The notes beneath the pieces are model-generated. The model saw only the letters and a program-made list of their open reading frames with translations, did no database searches and was not told the origin of the DNA. Below, piece by piece: positions 19,275-31,756 of a DNA stretch of 43,496 nt. This DNA is from Candidatus Altimarinota bacterium. GTDB lineage: Bacteria > Patescibacteriota > Gracilibacteria > BD1-5 > UBA2023. The stretch covers positions 1 to 43,496 of the forward strand of contig JAQUEK010000006.1 in assembly GCA_028685185.1 (NCBI GenBank), written 5' to 3'. A program made the position numbers and the translations under genes. Numbering within the stretch: the stretch's first letter is position 1; each line of letters begins with the position of its first letter.

Positions 19275-20684
19275 ATGAGAAATATTAGGTCAAAAATCTA
19301 TAGAGGATTTGTTCTTTTATTGGGTATAGCATTTCTTTCGAGTTCATTGGCTTTTGCTGATGATATTTGAAGAGGTGACTCAAACAGAAACGAAAGGATT
19401 TGAAGATGACAATGATGAGTCAGGGTCCTTAATCAAAGGGATGAAGACACTCTGAGAAGAAAGATAGATTCTGTCTTTCTGAACAACAGGATGAATTTCA
19501 TCAATTGAATAATATGAAGGGTGAACGGTCTTCTGAACAGTATACAGAATGGAAGAAACGAACCTGCTATAAAAGCAAGGAAAATAGCTTTCCTTCAAGA
19601 GATATTGGACGTTCTAAATCAGAAGCTGGCAGAGCTTCAGAATATCCCATGAACACCTAACACCCCGCCGACTTTATCCAGCCTTTGAGTCAGTGTTACT
19701 TCAAGTACCACAGTAATGGCAAGCGTGACTTCAAATGAAGCATGAATATGATATTATGTGGTTCTGCCGAACTGATATTGAGCACCTACGGCGGAACAGA
19801 TAAAATCATGAACCAATAGCGGCTGAAATTCTATGCAGATGAAATGAAGTGTTAGCTTGAAATCATGAATAAACCAGTTCAATATTAGCTGATTGCTTTC
19901 ATCAACAAGCTATGTACTATATTTCACTGCTCAGGATTTCTCTTGAAATCTGCAGCAAAACGTAGCTAGTGTGATCTTCCAATCCGGTTCGATATATTGA
20001 GATTCAACACCTCCTCAGATATCCGGACTATGAATCAATGTGATTTCAAACACCGCAATAAGGGTTACTCTGAATCTGAATGAAACATGAATATGATTCT
20101 ATGAAGTATTGCCTAGCTGAGCTTGAATGCCAGTAGCATCTCAGGTAAGATTATGACTGGATAGCGTATGAAACTGAACATTGATATCATGAAGCATGAG
20201 AATGGATTCTTGAATCAATCAGTTCAATATAAGCTGACTGACAACATGAGTGAATTATACTTTTTATTTCACAGCCCAGGATAACAGCTGAAATCTTCAG
20301 CAAAGCGTTTCCAGCATATCATTCCAGGCAGGTTCAGTCACTTGAGATACAGCACCTCCTACCATATCAAGCATCTCGACAAGCTGAATAACCGCTATCT
20401 CGGCAAATGTTACAGTTAGTGTGAATGAGACCTGATTATGATACTATGTGGTATTGCCGAATTGATCTTGAATACCTACCGCAGCTCAGATTAAAGCATG
20501 AACTGACAGCAACTGAAATTCCGTCCAGTTAAAATGAAGCGTCAGTCTCGGTGTATGATCCAATCAATTCAGCATAATCTGACTTGCTACGAACACCGGA
20601 TATGTGATTTACTTCACGGCACAAGATAATCTTTTGAACCTTCAGCCTATAGTTACAGGCTTATGGTTTACAACAACGATGTAG
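19275..20684 (+). CDS. Secreted protein with three tandem ~110-residue repeats, 469 aa
   Basis: A signal peptide (about residues 1-31, ending SSSLAFA) is followed by a charged, helical region to about 130. Three tandem beta-rich repeats of about 110 residues fill the rest. Each repeat holds the same anchors: a PP-x-(I/L)-S start, NE(T/A)G-x-GYYVVLP (or close), an (A/S)-Q-(I/V) segment, GS-x-x-L-x-x-GINQFNISGL, and YFTAQD followed by NLQ. The repeats resemble extracellular fibronectin-like or big-type beta sandwiches, but the family was not recognised. A surface adhesin or sheath protein is plausible. Very many Gly codons here are UGA. A strong terminator follows directly. The repeat units lie at about 19670-20005, 20010-20345 and 20350-20684. 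Confidence 0.87.
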
Positions 20685-20704
20685 ATATACCTCCTCTAAG
20701 ATTT

Positions 20705-20736
20705 AAGCCCCTCCGGAATCGGAGGGGCTTTTTATT
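20705..20736 (+). terminator. Strong terminator after the three-repeat protein
   Basis: AAGCCCCTCC pairs with GGAGGGGCTT around a short loop, followed by a T-run. This is the most GC-rich hairpin of the window, 20 bases after the stop codon. Confidence 0.92.
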
Positions 20737-20767
20737 GTTTTTTTTAAAAAAATTATGGTTAGAAGAA

Positions 20768-21850
20768 CTATTCCTTTTCGCCCATCAGAATGTTTTCAAT
20801 GTTATATCTATCTCCCTTCTTGAGAGCAAGATAGATGGACATATAAATCATATAGCTAATTCATCAGAAGATAAGGAAATATAAGATTGAAACTGCAAAA
20901 TTCAATATCTGGCTATCGGTCTCTAATAATGCGAATATATCTCATATCATCGCTCAGATTATGAAGAAAGGAATTCAGATTCAGATTATCTTCCAGACCT
21001 TTCATTTTGTAACTGAAAGGCTTTCTTCTATGTAAAGCTTTGAATTGACATTAAGGTTTCTCGAGAATATGAATGCTATATACGAGAAAGCCAACCTTAT
21101 TCAAAGATAGAAGAAATAATATAAGGAAGATGCGAATATGATGAAAGTCACAACTCAAAGTATGATGTTTCAGGAATCTCACTGCGCCCATGAAAGAACT
21201 CATGAATATGATAATCAGAACAATACCAAAAATCCTACAAGAAGAATCAATAAAGGCCTAAGCAGGTAAAGTCAGACCCATCATAACACTCAAAGGTATT
21301 TTCACATATGTTTGAATGAGAAATACCAATTATCCGTAAAAGCCAGTTTTTTTCATATGAGATAATTCCTATAGACATTCTGAAGAAGAATATCTCAATA
21401 GATGAAAGCGAAAACATAGAATGAGAAAATGATTCCGACATTCAATACAAGAAGAAGCACAAGCCATATATTCTCTAGAAATGATGTTATAAGGGCAGGA
21501 TTGAGTTTTCATGTCTGAACAAGAGATAACATGGAAGTCGGATCGAATCTGGAAGACAGATTTCTGAAAATATAGTAGCTCAAAACTATGAATACAGATG
21601 AAAATAATGTTCAAACCAGTATTGAATAAATATATATTATGATTTTTGAGATGTTCCAGTGGAAAAATCTCTTAAAAAGGATCAATACATTCTTTATTAT
21701 GTAGAATATATTTTCCCTGTATGATTTGCTGAAAAATGCAAATACAGATACCACGATTAGAATAAGAAGATAAATCAGCATCTTTGTAGAGAAAGGCAAG
21801 TCTTGCGTTCATGAATTTGCAAAGATGTCCTGCATTTGGTTTACATCCAT
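20768..21850 (-). CDS. Polytopic membrane protein, 360 aa
   Basis: About six or seven hydrophobic segments spread over the protein (near residues 24-42, 68-92, 128-152, 195-225, 230-258, 300-325 and 330-350). The N-terminus is short and polar, and charged loops separate the segments. The architecture resembles a glycerophosphoryl-diester-phosphodiesterase-type membrane domain or a YihY-type protein, but no diagnostic motif supports either. Many helix glycines are UGA, so the standard code yields only fragments. It is transcribed convergently with the repeat protein. Its start faces aspS. The function is unknown. Confidence 0.75.
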
Positions 21851-21997
21851 AATTTCGTAATTAAAAATTAATTTAGATAAATATATCCAGATTTCACTTT
21901 TTTTCAAACTACAGATTGATTTTTTCAGAAAATAACTAAAATAACCCTATTGACTTTGGTTAACAGAAGTTAACTTTTTATAATTTACTTAAATTTT

Positions 21998-23842
21998 ATG
22001 CACAGATCGCACACATGTTGAGAACTAAACAAATCACACATCGGACAGGAAGTCACATTATCATGATGGGTTGCGAATAGCCGTGATCACGGATGAGTCA
22101 TCTTCATAGATTTAAGGGACAGATATGGTATAACGCAGACCGTATTCGATCCGATCGATAATAAGGATGCTTGGGAACTTGCAAACAAATTCAGATCAGA
22201 ATATGTTGTAAAGCTTACCGGTAAGGTAAAAGCAAGGATGGAAGGTCAAGCGAATCCTAATCTTTCAACCTGAGAAATAGAAGTCATCATAGTGAAAGCA
22301 GAGCTTCTGATGGAATCTAAGACTCCTCCATTTGAGATATCTGACCACGTAGAGGCAAACGAAGAAATAAGATTGAAACATAGGTATTTGGATCTAAGAA
22401 GGAAATCAGTATTGGAAAACATCGTTTTCCGTGCTAATATGAACAGATTCACCCGTAATTGGTTTTCAGACAAAGGTTTCTTGGAGGTTCAAACTCCTAT
22501 CTTCACAGTATCAAGCCCAGAATGAGCACGTGATTATGTAGTTCCAAGCCGTCTTCATCCAGGTCAATTCTATGCTCTTCCTCAGGCTCCACAGCAATAC
22601 AAGCAATTATTGATGGTAGGTTGAATCGATAAATATTTCCAGGTTGCACCATGTTTCAGAGATGAAGATCCTAGAGCTGACAGACATTCATGTGAATTCT
22701 ACCAGATCGATGTTGAAATGAGTTTCGTGGAACAGGATGATATTTTCCAGGTGGCTGAATGATTCATACATGATCTTATACCAACAGTTACACCAAATAA
22801 AAGAATATTCGTACCAAAAATACCAGAAGGAATAAAGAAATTGATCGGAAGAGATTGGAATGTGGACTGAAGATTCATAAAGCTTACACATAAGGAATCT
22901 CAGATGTTCTATGGTTCTGATAAGCCAGATCTTAGATTTGACATGCATTTCGAAGATTTCACGCTTGATTTCAACAAATCTGAATTCTCAGTATTCAAAG
23001 ATGCTGTAGATAACGGAGGATGCGTCAAAGCGATGAAAATGGACGGAGTGAACATGAGCCGTAAGGATATAGATGAAGTCACTGAAGTTGCAAGAGGAGG
23101 TTGAGCGAAATGACTTGCATACATAATATATGAAGAAGAAGGACCAAGAAGCCCAATACTGAAATATTTTTCAGAATCAGAGATCAAAGCCTTGCAAGAT
23201 AGATTCTCTCCGAAAGCCGGAGATATGATATTCTTCTGAGCTGGATCATTCAAAGCAGTTATAAAATCAATGAATGTAGTAAGGTTGGCACTTCGCGACA
23301 GATTCAATCTTGTTGATAAGAATGCCCTTACTTTCGCATGGATCACAGATTTCCCGATGTTCGAGATAGACAAGGATACCGGAAAAGTGGACTTTGAACA
23401 TAATCCGTTCTCAATGCCTCACTGATGAGCAGCAGCTTTTGATAATCCGAATGTTGAAGAGATATACTGAGTGCAATATGACATGTCATGCAATGGTTAT
23501 GAGATACTATCAGGTTCAATCCGTAACCATGACCTGAAGGCCCTTACGAAAGCTATGGAAATGGTCTGAAAATCAGAACAGGACGTAAAGAACAAGTTCT
23601 GAGCGATGTACAACGCATTCCAATTCTGAGTTCCGCCTCATGGATGATTCGCATTCTGATTCGACAGACTGATGATGATCCTGACTGATGAAGAGAATAT
23701 CAGAGCGATCTATGCCTTCCCTAAATCAGGAAAAGCCGAAGATGCCATGATGAACGCACCAAGCTTCCTAGAACCAGAGCAATTGGAAGAATTGCATATA
23801 GATATAAGAGAAGAAGTTAAAGAAGAATTAGGACTAGACTAA
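21998..23842 (+). CDS. aspS: Aspartyl-tRNA synthetase, probably non-discriminating (Asp/Asn)
   Basis: A class II synthetase that charges tRNA-Asp with aspartate. The 614 residues include an OB-fold anticodon domain, motif 2 ([17 protein letters not shown]), the bacterial GAD insert (about 310-430), LSGSIRNHD, and motif 3 ([14 protein letters not shown]). The anticodon domain reads [18 protein letters not shown]. The His there and the Gly in RMEGQANPN match the residues that mark non-discriminating AspRS in Pseudomonas aeruginosa (His31, Gly82). It would then also form Asp-tRNA-Asn for GatCAB. Gat genes are not in this window. Two GTTAAC hexamers and a TATAAT lie just upstream of the start. 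A terminator follows. Confidence 0.96.
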
Positions 23843-23850
23843 AACACAAC

Positions 23851-23880
23851 AAACTCGGGGTTAATGACTCCGAGTTTTTT
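23851..23880 (+). terminator. Terminator after aspS
   Basis: AACTCGG pairs with CCGAGTT around a ttaatga-type loop, followed by T6, ten bases past the aspS stop. Confidence 0.88.
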
Positions 23881-23902
23881 AGAGATTAAATTATATAAAA
23901 AA

Positions 23903-24409
23903 ATGAAAAGTGTTGAAAATAATTGAAATTTTGTTCCATCAGAAAGAGATATGACTGGTTTAATTGAACATATTATTTATGAAATAGAAATGTTATATAT
24001 TTCTATGAAATGTTTTAAAAATAAGGAATTATCAATATATAATTCAATTTTTATAGAAAATTTTCTTATTCATGAAAGAAATTTAATGGATTTTTTTTGA
24101 AAAAAAACAAGATGCAAAAAAGATGGATGTTCTAAATGTTGAATTCAAGATGAAGATGATGCTTTATGTTTAGATTTTGGTTTTAATACTAAAAAATTTG
24201 ATTATAAGACTAAACAAAAAATAAATAAGAGTCTTTCACATATATCTTATTCAAGAAATAATTGAAATAATATATGGGACATAAAGGAAATGTGAGAACA
24301 AATGTTAATAATTAGTTGAGAATTTTTATTATTATTAAAAAGTAAAAGATATATAATTAATTGAGATAATAATTATCAAAGAATTAAAAAAATATTTATT
24401 AATTTTTAA
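23903..24409 (+). CDS. AT-rich 168-aa protein, possibly HEPN-like
   Basis: A helical protein whose middle segment reads NSIFIENFLIHERNLMDFF and later KINKSLSHISYSR, with DFGF and WDIKEM. This arrangement resembles a family of small HEPN-like helical proteins (long helix with HxRNLxDFF, then N-K-x-x-x-H-x-x-x-x-R). Family membership is inferred from pattern memory only. It is markedly more AT-rich than its neighbours, sits between two terminators, and is followed by a transposase gene, all signs of an accessory gene. It still uses UGA for Gly at about nine places, so it is adapted to this code. Confidence 0.65.
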
Positions 24410-24464
24410 CCAAATTAAAATAATTTTCCTCATTTTTTCAATATTTTTCTTCAACAACCAAAAT

Positions 24465-24498
24465 AAAATCTGTTTAATTAAAATTAAACAGATTTTTT
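24465..24498 (+). terminator. Hairpin directly before the RAYT start codon
   Basis: AATCTGTTTAAT pairs with ATTAAACAGATT around a short A-rich loop, followed by T6. It ends one base before the transposase ATG. It can terminate the upstream gene and may insulate the transposase from read-through. Confidence 0.8.
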
Positions 24499-25146
24499 AT
24501 GTGAGAAAAATTCAAGAATAAATATAATACAGGTACAATAAGATTAAAGGGTTTCGATTATTCGGCGGATTGAGGATATTTCGTTACAATCTGTACGAAA
24601 AACAGAGAGGAATATTTCGGAAAGATCATTGATGGTAAGATGATTTTGAACGATGATTGAAGGATTATTGAAAATGAAATCATAAATACAGGGATTATCC
24701 GTGATAATGTGATAATTGATGAATATGTTGTTATGCCGGACCATTTTCATATGGTTTTGATGATTGGATATTCCCGTAATCATAGAGACGCGATTAATCG
24801 CGTCTCTACGATTACGGGAACAATGATAACGACGACGGGTGGTATTAATGGTTGAATTACATGAATATATAATCCAATGTTAAATCCAAATGTTTTATGA
24901 AATATAATCAGACAATTTAAATGAAAATGTACGTTTTTAATCAACAAATCCAAACAAAACAACCATTTCGCCTGGCAATCAAATTATTATGAACATATAA
25001 TTCGGGATGAAAATGAATTATATAGGATCAAAAAATATATAATAGAAAACCCGTTAAATTGGGAATCAAACAAAAAAAATGCCAGAAAATATATACATGT
25101 AGATGTGTTGCATGCATCGCATCTACATGATCAAAATTATTTATAA
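24499..25146 (+). CDS. REP-associated tyrosine transposase (RAYT, Y1_Tnp family), 215 aa
   Basis: A single-strand HUH endonuclease of the kind that moves palindromic REP elements. The product shows SADGGYFVTICTKNREEYFG, then EYVVMPDHFHMVLMIG with the HUH pair (His-Phe-His) at about residues 80-82. Further on are the NIIRQFKGKCT helix, FAWQSNYYEHIIRDENEL, and KKYIIENPLNW carrying the expected catalytic Tyr at about 183. Two palindromes lie within the reading frame, one right after the HUH motif (encoding HRDAINRVST) and one near the C-terminus. Both keep the frame open. The gene uses UGA as Gly. It looks intact, but whether the inserted segments allow activity is unknown. Confidence 0.92.
24771..24820. 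repeat. 50-base palindrome inside the RAYT gene
   Basis: A nearly perfect palindrome (one mismatched pair in 25). The outer arms are TTCCCGTAATC / GATTACGGGAA, the inner arms AGAGACGCG / CGCGTCTCT, around ATTAAT. The inner core matches the palindrome at 1275-1314 apart from one compensated pair and one centre mismatch. In single-stranded DNA it would form a long hairpin, the substrate type of RAYT enzymes. Confidence 0.9.
25096..25129. repeat. Second palindrome at the 3' end of the RAYT gene
   Basis: Arms CATGTAGATG and CATCTACATG enclose a TGCATGCA-containing centre. The GTAGATG...CATCTAC arms resemble the outer arms of the other two palindromes. It is fully inside the coding frame and encodes the C-terminal residues before the stop. 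Confidence 0.75.
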
Positions 25147-25156
25147 AAATAAATTT

Positions 25157-25252
25157 ATGTCTCAAGAAAAAATCATTACAATAATACTGATAGTCGTGGT
25201 TATCTGAATTTTGGGTAATCTGATTGTCTTATATAGGAATAACAGGAAATAA
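25157..25252 (+). CDS. Tiny single-pass membrane protein, 31 aa
   Basis: MSQEKIITIILIVVVIGILG then a short basic tail ending YRNNRK. It has one transmembrane helix with positive-inside C-terminus. The TAA stop shares a base with the next ATG (TAATG), a strong sign of a translated and coupled gene. The function is unknown. It follows the RAYT gene by ten bases. Confidence 0.55.
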
Positions 25253-25935
25253 TGCCTTTAGAGATTCAAGAAAACATATTGAGATGAAATAATGCCTTGC
25301 ATATTATACCCTCGGTGAGGGATAATTTTTCCTGTGTAATGGATTGACCTAAGGCAAAACCAAAAAAAACCATAAGAAGATGGAATAAGCAAAGGATAAT
25401 TCAAGTTATATGGAATGCGTTCGATGAATATAAGAAAAGGAAGGAGAAATGAGAAGATATTATTTTCAATACGACATTCTTCCTTAGATCATCGATTGAA
25501 GAAGTCAGAACTCTAGCAAAAACAATGAGAAGCATATTACGAAGAACTTTTCTAGAGGATTTGGAAATTATAAGAAAAATCAATGATTTCCCTGAACTGT
25601 TCGATTTTATCCTTCCTGATTGAGACATGAAAAAGGAACTTATCGGATGTTTTGAGAAATGATGGACAAAGAAACGTGTAATAAGAACTCTGCTATCGAC
25701 ATTCAAAGAATATGAGGAAAAATATGAACATGTTGTTTTCAATCATAATTTTTTCCTGAATTCCAAAAATAAGGATGCCAAAAATATGGCGAAGAAATTG
25801 AAATCATGTTCTAAAAGCGCTCTTTGAGAGATCTGAAATGAAGTTAGGAATATAAAGGATCTTATAATATTGGCACTTCCTGAATGAGATGAAAAAAGAA
25901 AGATACTGGAACATTTCAAACATTATGGAAAATAA
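25252..25935 (+). CDS. Unknown 227-aa basic helical protein
   Basis: A Lys/Arg-rich, mostly helical protein without membrane segments. It has RRWNKQRIIQVIWNAFDEYK near the N-terminus, a run of basic helices (RTLAKTMRSILRRTFLEDLE), and LKSCSKSALGEIGNEVRNIKD toward the end. Basicity suggests nucleic-acid binding, but no domain was recognised. It starts by TAATG overlap with the 31-aa gene and ends 20 bases before ligA, so these genes probably form one transcript with ligA. Confidence 0.7.
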
Positions 25936-25955
25936 TCAATTTAATTTTAAATAAT

Positions 25956-28010
<2,055 letters not shown>

Positions 28011-28022
<12 letters not shown>

Positions 28023-28733
28023 TCAGACTTCCCAAAGATGTTTTTTATAATCTGCTTCCGTTATATTACTGAAGTCAAATCCAGGATGGATCAATCTATC
28101 TACAAAAGATTTATCTCAAGAAAATGATACTGAGTTAATCGAGTTGGATATTATCTTATGAACATAAGGATCTTTTTCAGAAAATGCTTTTATTATAGTT
28201 CCTAACGAGTTTTCTTCATAAAAATAAGTTCACCTGTACCCATAAGCATCAATATTCATTGAGCAATCCAAAAGGACATTAGCATTAAATCAATCAAGAA
28301 TCAATGTTACCATTGAACCGACCACACAAGCGCTTATACTTACTCATCATATTCAAATGATAGAATCCCTATATTTTTCCAGCTTTTCCAACGCTATTTC
28401 CTTATATTCGTTTCTATTTTCAAGAAGTCAATCACTGGTTTTTTTCAAAATAAGCGGCTTTCAAGGAATCATCGACTTGATTTCAGGGATAGTATCTCAA
28501 TGTCATTCATATTCAACAAGGATTATCCTTCATCAGATATCCAAGATATATTCAATTTTAGATCTTATGTTTTTTATCACATTCCATTTCAACAATTCAA
28601 ATTCATCATGTATGTGCGGCCAATCACTGCAATCCAAATAATATCACTGCATATCGACAATCATTAAGGTTTCCATGGATTTTGGTTCTTTTTCAGAATC
28701 TTTTGAGAAAATATAAGCTGAATTGGATGTCAT
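28011..28733 (-). CDS. Isochorismatase-like cysteine hydrolase, 240 aa
   Basis: After an N-terminal polar segment, LMIVDMQGYYLD carries the conserved Asp of isochorismatase/nicotinamidase-fold hydrolases (about residue 27). A strand with RIILVEYEGHGDTIPEI follows. GGVSISACVVGSMVTLILDG (about 128-148) contains the expected catalytic Cys, followed by NANVLLDCSMNIDAYG. The fold assignment is fairly secure from these two motifs in order, but the substrate is unknown. The C-terminal half is longer than in pncA-type enzymes. It is transcribed against ligA. Confidence 0.75.
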
Positions 28734-28859
28734 TTTTAACGATACACAAGATAAAATAGGCCCTGATAATAAATAATTTTATTTCAATGTCAAATTCATT
28801 TTTCTTGCTAGTTTTTGTTTATTTCTTAATATTAAGCTATAAATATAATTTTTATTTAA

Positions 28860-30839
28860 ATGATCCTAGATAAAAAACTCCTACATACAACCGATGCTTA
28901 TATAAAAAAGCTGAATCTGGCCTGATTGAATACTTCAGAGGATCTCATAAACCATTATCCAAGGACATATGAAAATAAGAGCAATGTCCTGGAATTTTTC
29001 AGTTATGTGAATCTTAAAGAGAAAAATACTATCATATGTGAGATCGAGACCATAGGAAGCGAGAGGACCAGAAATAATAAGCAGCTTATAAAAGCCATAA
29101 TAAAGGATAAGAACTGATTTTTAGCTGAGGCTGTGTGGTTCAATCAGCTTTTCCTTCTCAGGGATTTCAAGCAATGAAACAATGTAATCATATTCTGAAA
29201 ACCAAAATACAATTATTGAAAGCTTTCATTCCTTTCTCCGGATATAGAGCATGCATGAAAGGATAATAAGACCATCTCCCCTATATATCCCGAACTTAAC
29301 TATATCCCCTCAGATTGGTTCGAAAAGAAAATTGAAATAATGAAACCGTATTTCAAAGAGATAAAGAATGTCTTGCCAGATGAGATAATAAGGAAAAAAT
29401 GATTTTCCCAAAAGCATGAGAATCTTTACAAGATCCATTTCCCTAAAGATGAGGCAGATTTTGAAAAAGCGAGAAAAGAGCTTGCTTATGAGGAGCTATA
29501 TGTGATGCAGCTAAAATGATTGCTTAAGAAAAAGCATCTTGAGGAAAATAGCCTTTGAAAATCTCCGAAAATCGATTTCGATGCTGAATTGGTGAAAGAT
29601 ATAATCAGCCATATACCTTACTCCCTCACAAACAGCCAAAAGATAGTGATTTTCCAGATACTTAAAGATATGGAAAAACTCCACTCGATGAGACGTCTTC
29701 TTCAATGAGACGTCTGAACATGAAAGACGATAGTAGCTCTCATAACTGCAATCCATGCAATCATAAAATGAGATATTCAGGTTGCACTGATGGTTCCTAC
29801 AGAAATTCTCGCACGTCAGCATTTTGAAAGCATCGCTGATCTGCTGTTTAAATATGATATCAGGTCTGATCTGCTCGTAGGAAGCCTCACTGAAAAGCAG
29901 AAAACAGAAGCCAAAGCAAGAATGAAAAACTGAGAGACTCAACTTATCGTATGAACACATGCTCTGATACAGGAATGAGTGAAATTCAAGAAGCTGTGAT
30001 ATGTCATAATCGATGAACAGCACAGATTCTGAGTGGAGCAGAGGAAATTCCTCGAGGAATACTATTCACAGGAATCTAAGGAAATCTGAGTCTTCCCTCA
30101 TAATCTGAATATGACAGCTACTCCTATTCCCCGTACCTTGGCGCTTACCATATACTGAGACCAGGATATTTCAGTACTGAGCGAATATCCTGCATGAAGA
30201 TTGCCGATACACACTAGAGTCATACGAGATGAAGACAGGGAAAAAATGTATATGTTCATAGAGGAAGAGATAAAGGCCTGAAGGCAGATTTACTGGATAT
30301 CACCGCTTGTTACGGAATCCGAAACCCTGGATATAGCAAATGCGACACAGATGCAGGAATTCCTGCAGAATATCTTCCCATGAATCAGGGTATGACTTCT
30401 TCATGGTAAGATGAAGCCGAAGGAGAAGGACAGGATCATGGAAGAATTCATGAATAACGAGATAAAGATACTATCATCAACATCTGTGGTGGAAGTCTGA
30501 GTGAATAACAGGAATGCGACCGTGATGTGCATCGAAGCTTCGGAAAGATTCGGATTGTCGCAGCTTCACCAATTCAGATGAAGGGTCGGAAGAGCTGAAC
30601 ACCAATCATACTGCTACCTTTTCACAACGAAGGAGTATAAGGAAAAAAGATTGAAGGCCATGGAAGACACAAATGACTGATTCGAGCTTTCTGAAATAGA
30701 CCTTGAGCTCAGATGACCTTGAGAAGTATATTGAATACGCCAAAGCTGAATAGAGGAGTTCAGGATTGCCAATCTGTCAGATTTCGAGCTTATATCGGAA
30801 ATTAGGGAGGATATCGAGACAAATCTATGACTTAAATAG
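28860..30839 (+). CDS. recG: RecG, ATP-dependent branch-migration helicase
   Basis: RecG remodels stalled forks and Holliday junctions. The 659-residue product has a wedge/OB domain at the N-terminus, then [17 protein letters not shown] and the Walker A motif RRLLQGDVGTGKTIVAL (about residue 280), where three glycines are UGA. It also has [26 protein letters not shown], the DEQH Walker B ([14 protein letters not shown]), [14 protein letters not shown], and the C-terminal helicase half with [17 protein letters not shown] and [14 protein letters not shown]. The ATG follows AT-rich sequence without Shine-Dalgarno. The stop is TAG. Confidence 0.97.
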
Positions 30840-30875
30840 TAAAAATATAGTCTTATGTCATTATTGATAATACTT

Positions 30876-30904
30876 TTGACATTTTTAAAATAATATTCTA
30901 AAAT
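30876..30904 (+). promoter_or_regulatory. Promoter of the type IV pilin gene
   Basis: A perfect TTGACA (30876-30881) and TAAAAT (30899-30904) with ideal 17-base spacing, the best promoter in the window. It leaves a 5' untranslated leader of about 100 AT-rich bases before the pilin ATG, with no Shine-Dalgarno. Confidence 0.75.
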
Positions 30905-31016
30905 AACTTATAGTTATATTGCTGATAAAAAAAAGAAAAAGTACATACTTAATTATTTAGCTTTTTTTTATTTTATATATAATTAACCTGATATTTTTAT
31001 ATTTAACTAAATATTT

Positions 31017-31637
31017 ATGATAAACATAAAAAACAAAAAAGCCTTCACGTTGATCGAGCTTTTGGTAGTAATCACTATTATCGGTATACTTGCAACTGCT
31101 TGAATCTGAATATTCACCACTCAGCTACAGAAGTCAAGGGATAGCTCAAGACAGACAGACCTTAAGATGTACCAGACTGCAGTAACACAGTTCTTCTCAG
31201 ATAAAAGCGCTTACCCAGGATATTCAGGATCGACTATTGCATTCACATGAGGTGTTATGCCATATGTTTCAAACCTGAAAGAAGACCCTAAGGCTGGAGT
31301 TGATAACTGTAGAACCGCTTGAAATGCTGCTATGAAGTGTAATTATACATATACAGTCTGAAATGATCAATCTGGTATACCGGATCAATCTTTCAAATTA
31401 TCGACAACCCTTGAGAATTTTGATAATGTAAAGAATCTTTCATTGAATACAAAAGACTGATCCACATGGGCTCCAACATGAACTGATAATGTTTCTTGAG
31501 CTAGTTGGTTCGAGGTTTTCTGATGAAATCAAGGTGCTGCATTATTCGCAACATGATCAACAGTTGGTACGAATTCCGATGGAACAACTGTTGTAACTAC
31601 TTGAGGAGGTCAAGGTTTTGTTGCTATAAGAAAATAA
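31017..31637 (+). CDS. Type IV pilin / pseudopilin, 206 aa
   Basis: A short basic leader (MINIKNKKA) precedes FTLIELLVVITIIGILATAG, the class III signal sequence recognised by prepilin peptidase. It includes the conserved Glu5 of the mature pilin. The residue before the cleavage site is Ala rather than the usual Gly. After the hydrophobic helix come SRDSSRQTDLKMYQTAVTQF and a globular domain with two Cys about 14 residues apart (DNCRTAG..., MKCNY) that may form a disulfide. The tail is rich in Gly, Ser and Thr. It stands alone between a strong promoter and a strong terminator, as for an abundant major pilin. Assembly genes are not in the window. Confidence 0.93.
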
Positions 31638-31655
31638 TTTTAAAAGGATTTTTTT

Positions 31656-31692
31656 AATCTCCTGAGAACAAGATTCTCAGGAGATTTTTTAT
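31656..31692 (+). terminator. Terminator after the pilin gene
   Basis: A perfect stem AATCTCCTGAGAA / TTCTCAGGAGATT with a five-base loop and T6 tract, starting 19 bases after the stop. Confidence 0.93.
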
Positions 31693-31756
31693 TGTCTAAA
31701 TTTGGTAATAATCCAAAAATTATTATAATGGATCCAATAACATTAAATCCATTCCA

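Noticed and set aside
19670-20684. Tandem DNA repeats as a CRISPR array
   Set aside because: The periodicity is about 340 bases, within one reading frame, and encodes protein modules. There are no short identical repeats with unique spacers.
29700-29730. UGA as selenocysteine
   Set aside because: There are hundreds of UGAs, they fall on Gly positions in conserved motifs, and no SECIS-like context is evident.
29700-29730. UGA as tryptophan (code 4)
   Set aside because: Trp positions use TGG, while UGA falls on P-loop and turn glycines, so code 25 fits and code 4 does not.
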